NCBI GenBank assembly: GCA_025934545.1
Contig: JAICXV010000106.1
Coordinates: 1-7,198 of the forward strand
Source: Verrucomicrobiia bacterium
GTDB lineage: Bacteria; Verrucomicrobiota; Verrucomicrobiia; Limisphaerales; Palsa-1400
DNA length: 7,198 nt
Direction of reading: 5' to 3'
How positions within the stretch are numbered: the first letter of the stretch is position 1; each line of letters starts with the position of its first letter. The notes beneath the pieces are model-generated. The model searched no databases, was not told the origin of the DNA, and saw nothing but the letters and a program-made list of their open reading frames with translations. The translations under genes were made by a program, and so were the position numbers. Shown piece after piece: positions 6,726-7,198 of this stretch.

Positions 6726-7198
6726 AGACAATGTTAAAACATACCGACCGGTTCGAAGCTTTGACTTCGCGACTGCTGTGTCTCTTGATCGCAGCGTGGT
6801 GCTTTTGCGTTCCGACATCCTCTCGCGCGGCGGACACTACGGCGCGTCCGAACATTGTCTTCATTCTCGTCGACGATATCCGTTACGACGCGTTCAGTTG
6901 CATGGGCCATCCCGTCGCGAAAACGCCGAACATCGACCGCATTGCGAACGAAGGCGCGAATTTTAAAAACTTTTTCGTCTGCATCCCTCTTTGTGCGCCC
7001 AGTCGCGGAAGTTTTTTGACCGGGCAATACCCACACAAACACGGCATCATCGACAACTCTAACCACAATGAACTGAGCCACAAGCTCATCACATATCCGA
7101 AACTTCTTCACGATGCCGGTTACGAAACCGCGCTGATTGGGAAATGGCACATGGGCAATGACGACACACCTCGCCCCGGGTTCGACCGGTGGGTCAGC
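6722..7198 (+). CDS. Second exported type I sulfatase, N-terminal part (3' end outside window)
   Basis: The frame starts with ATG at 6722, overlapping the stop of the first sulfatase (ATGA). It stays open to the window edge and gives 159 residues. The signal peptide has a long polar start (1-17), a hydrophobic core at about 18-31 and a likely cut near SSRAA (33-37). The catalytic domain begins RPNIVFILVDDIRYDAFSCMG, with metal ligands Asp51-Asp52. The formylglycine motif is CAPSRGSFLTG, starting at Cys91, followed by GKWHMG and a DDTPRPGFDRW segment. A second ATG lies at codon 4 and cannot be excluded as the start. The sequence differs clearly from the upstream sulfatase (different pentapeptide, spacing and loops), so it probably acts on a different sulfate position or glycan. 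It looks closer to the glucosamine-6-sulfatase/iduronate-sulfatase-like branch than its neighbour does, but that is an impression from memory. Confidence 0.92.
   Translation, partial: MKTMLKHTDRFEALTSRLLCLLIAAWCFCVPTSSRAADTTARPNIVFILVDDIRYDAFSCMGHPVAKTPNIDRIANEGANFKNFFVCIPLCAPSRGSFLTGQYPHKHGIIDNSNHNELSHKLITYPKLLHDAGYETALIGKWHMGNDDTPRPGFDRWVS

Overview
The window looks like bacterial carbohydrate-catabolism DNA. It is densely packed, every gene is on the + strand, and moderately GC-rich codons are used throughout. The combination of L-rhamnose isomerase, a rhamnose-type ABC importer and exported formylglycine sulfatases in tandem suggests a member of the Planctomycetota-Verrucomicrobiota-Lentisphaerota group. 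That assignment is inference from gene content; the window has no rRNA or other marker gene.

Layout. Positions 1-731 hold the C-terminal part of L-rhamnose isomerase (RhaA). Next comes a complete CUT2-family ABC importer of the RhaSTPQ/Lsr type: a double ATPase (738-2249), two permeases (2246-3172 and 3169-4173) and a lipoprotein sugar-binding protein (4170-5180). Each of the last three starts inside the stop codon of the gene before it, with 4-nt overlaps GTGA, ATGA and ATGA. A 213-bp gap (5181-5393) follows, with no convincing gene or terminator. Then come two exported type I sulfatases, one complete (5394-6725) and one cut by the window edge (6722-7198), again joined by an ATGA overlap.

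How the genes fit together. The sulfatases would remove sulfate esters from a polysaccharide or its oligosaccharides outside the cytoplasm. The binding protein and importer would bring in the released L-rhamnose, and RhaA would convert it to L-rhamnulose. Sulfated rhamnose glycans such as ulvan or rhamnan sulfate are a natural candidate source, but the window holds no polysaccharide lyase or glycoside hydrolase to prove it. Rhamnulokinase, aldolase, mutarotase, a regulator and the sulfatase-maturing enzyme are not in the window.

I see no previously undescribed system, mobile element, CRISPR array or RNA gene. The points most worth checking are the rhamnose-sulfatase linkage, the lipoprotein nature of the binding protein and its position last in the operon, and binding-pocket residues that argue against autoinducer-2 as ligand.
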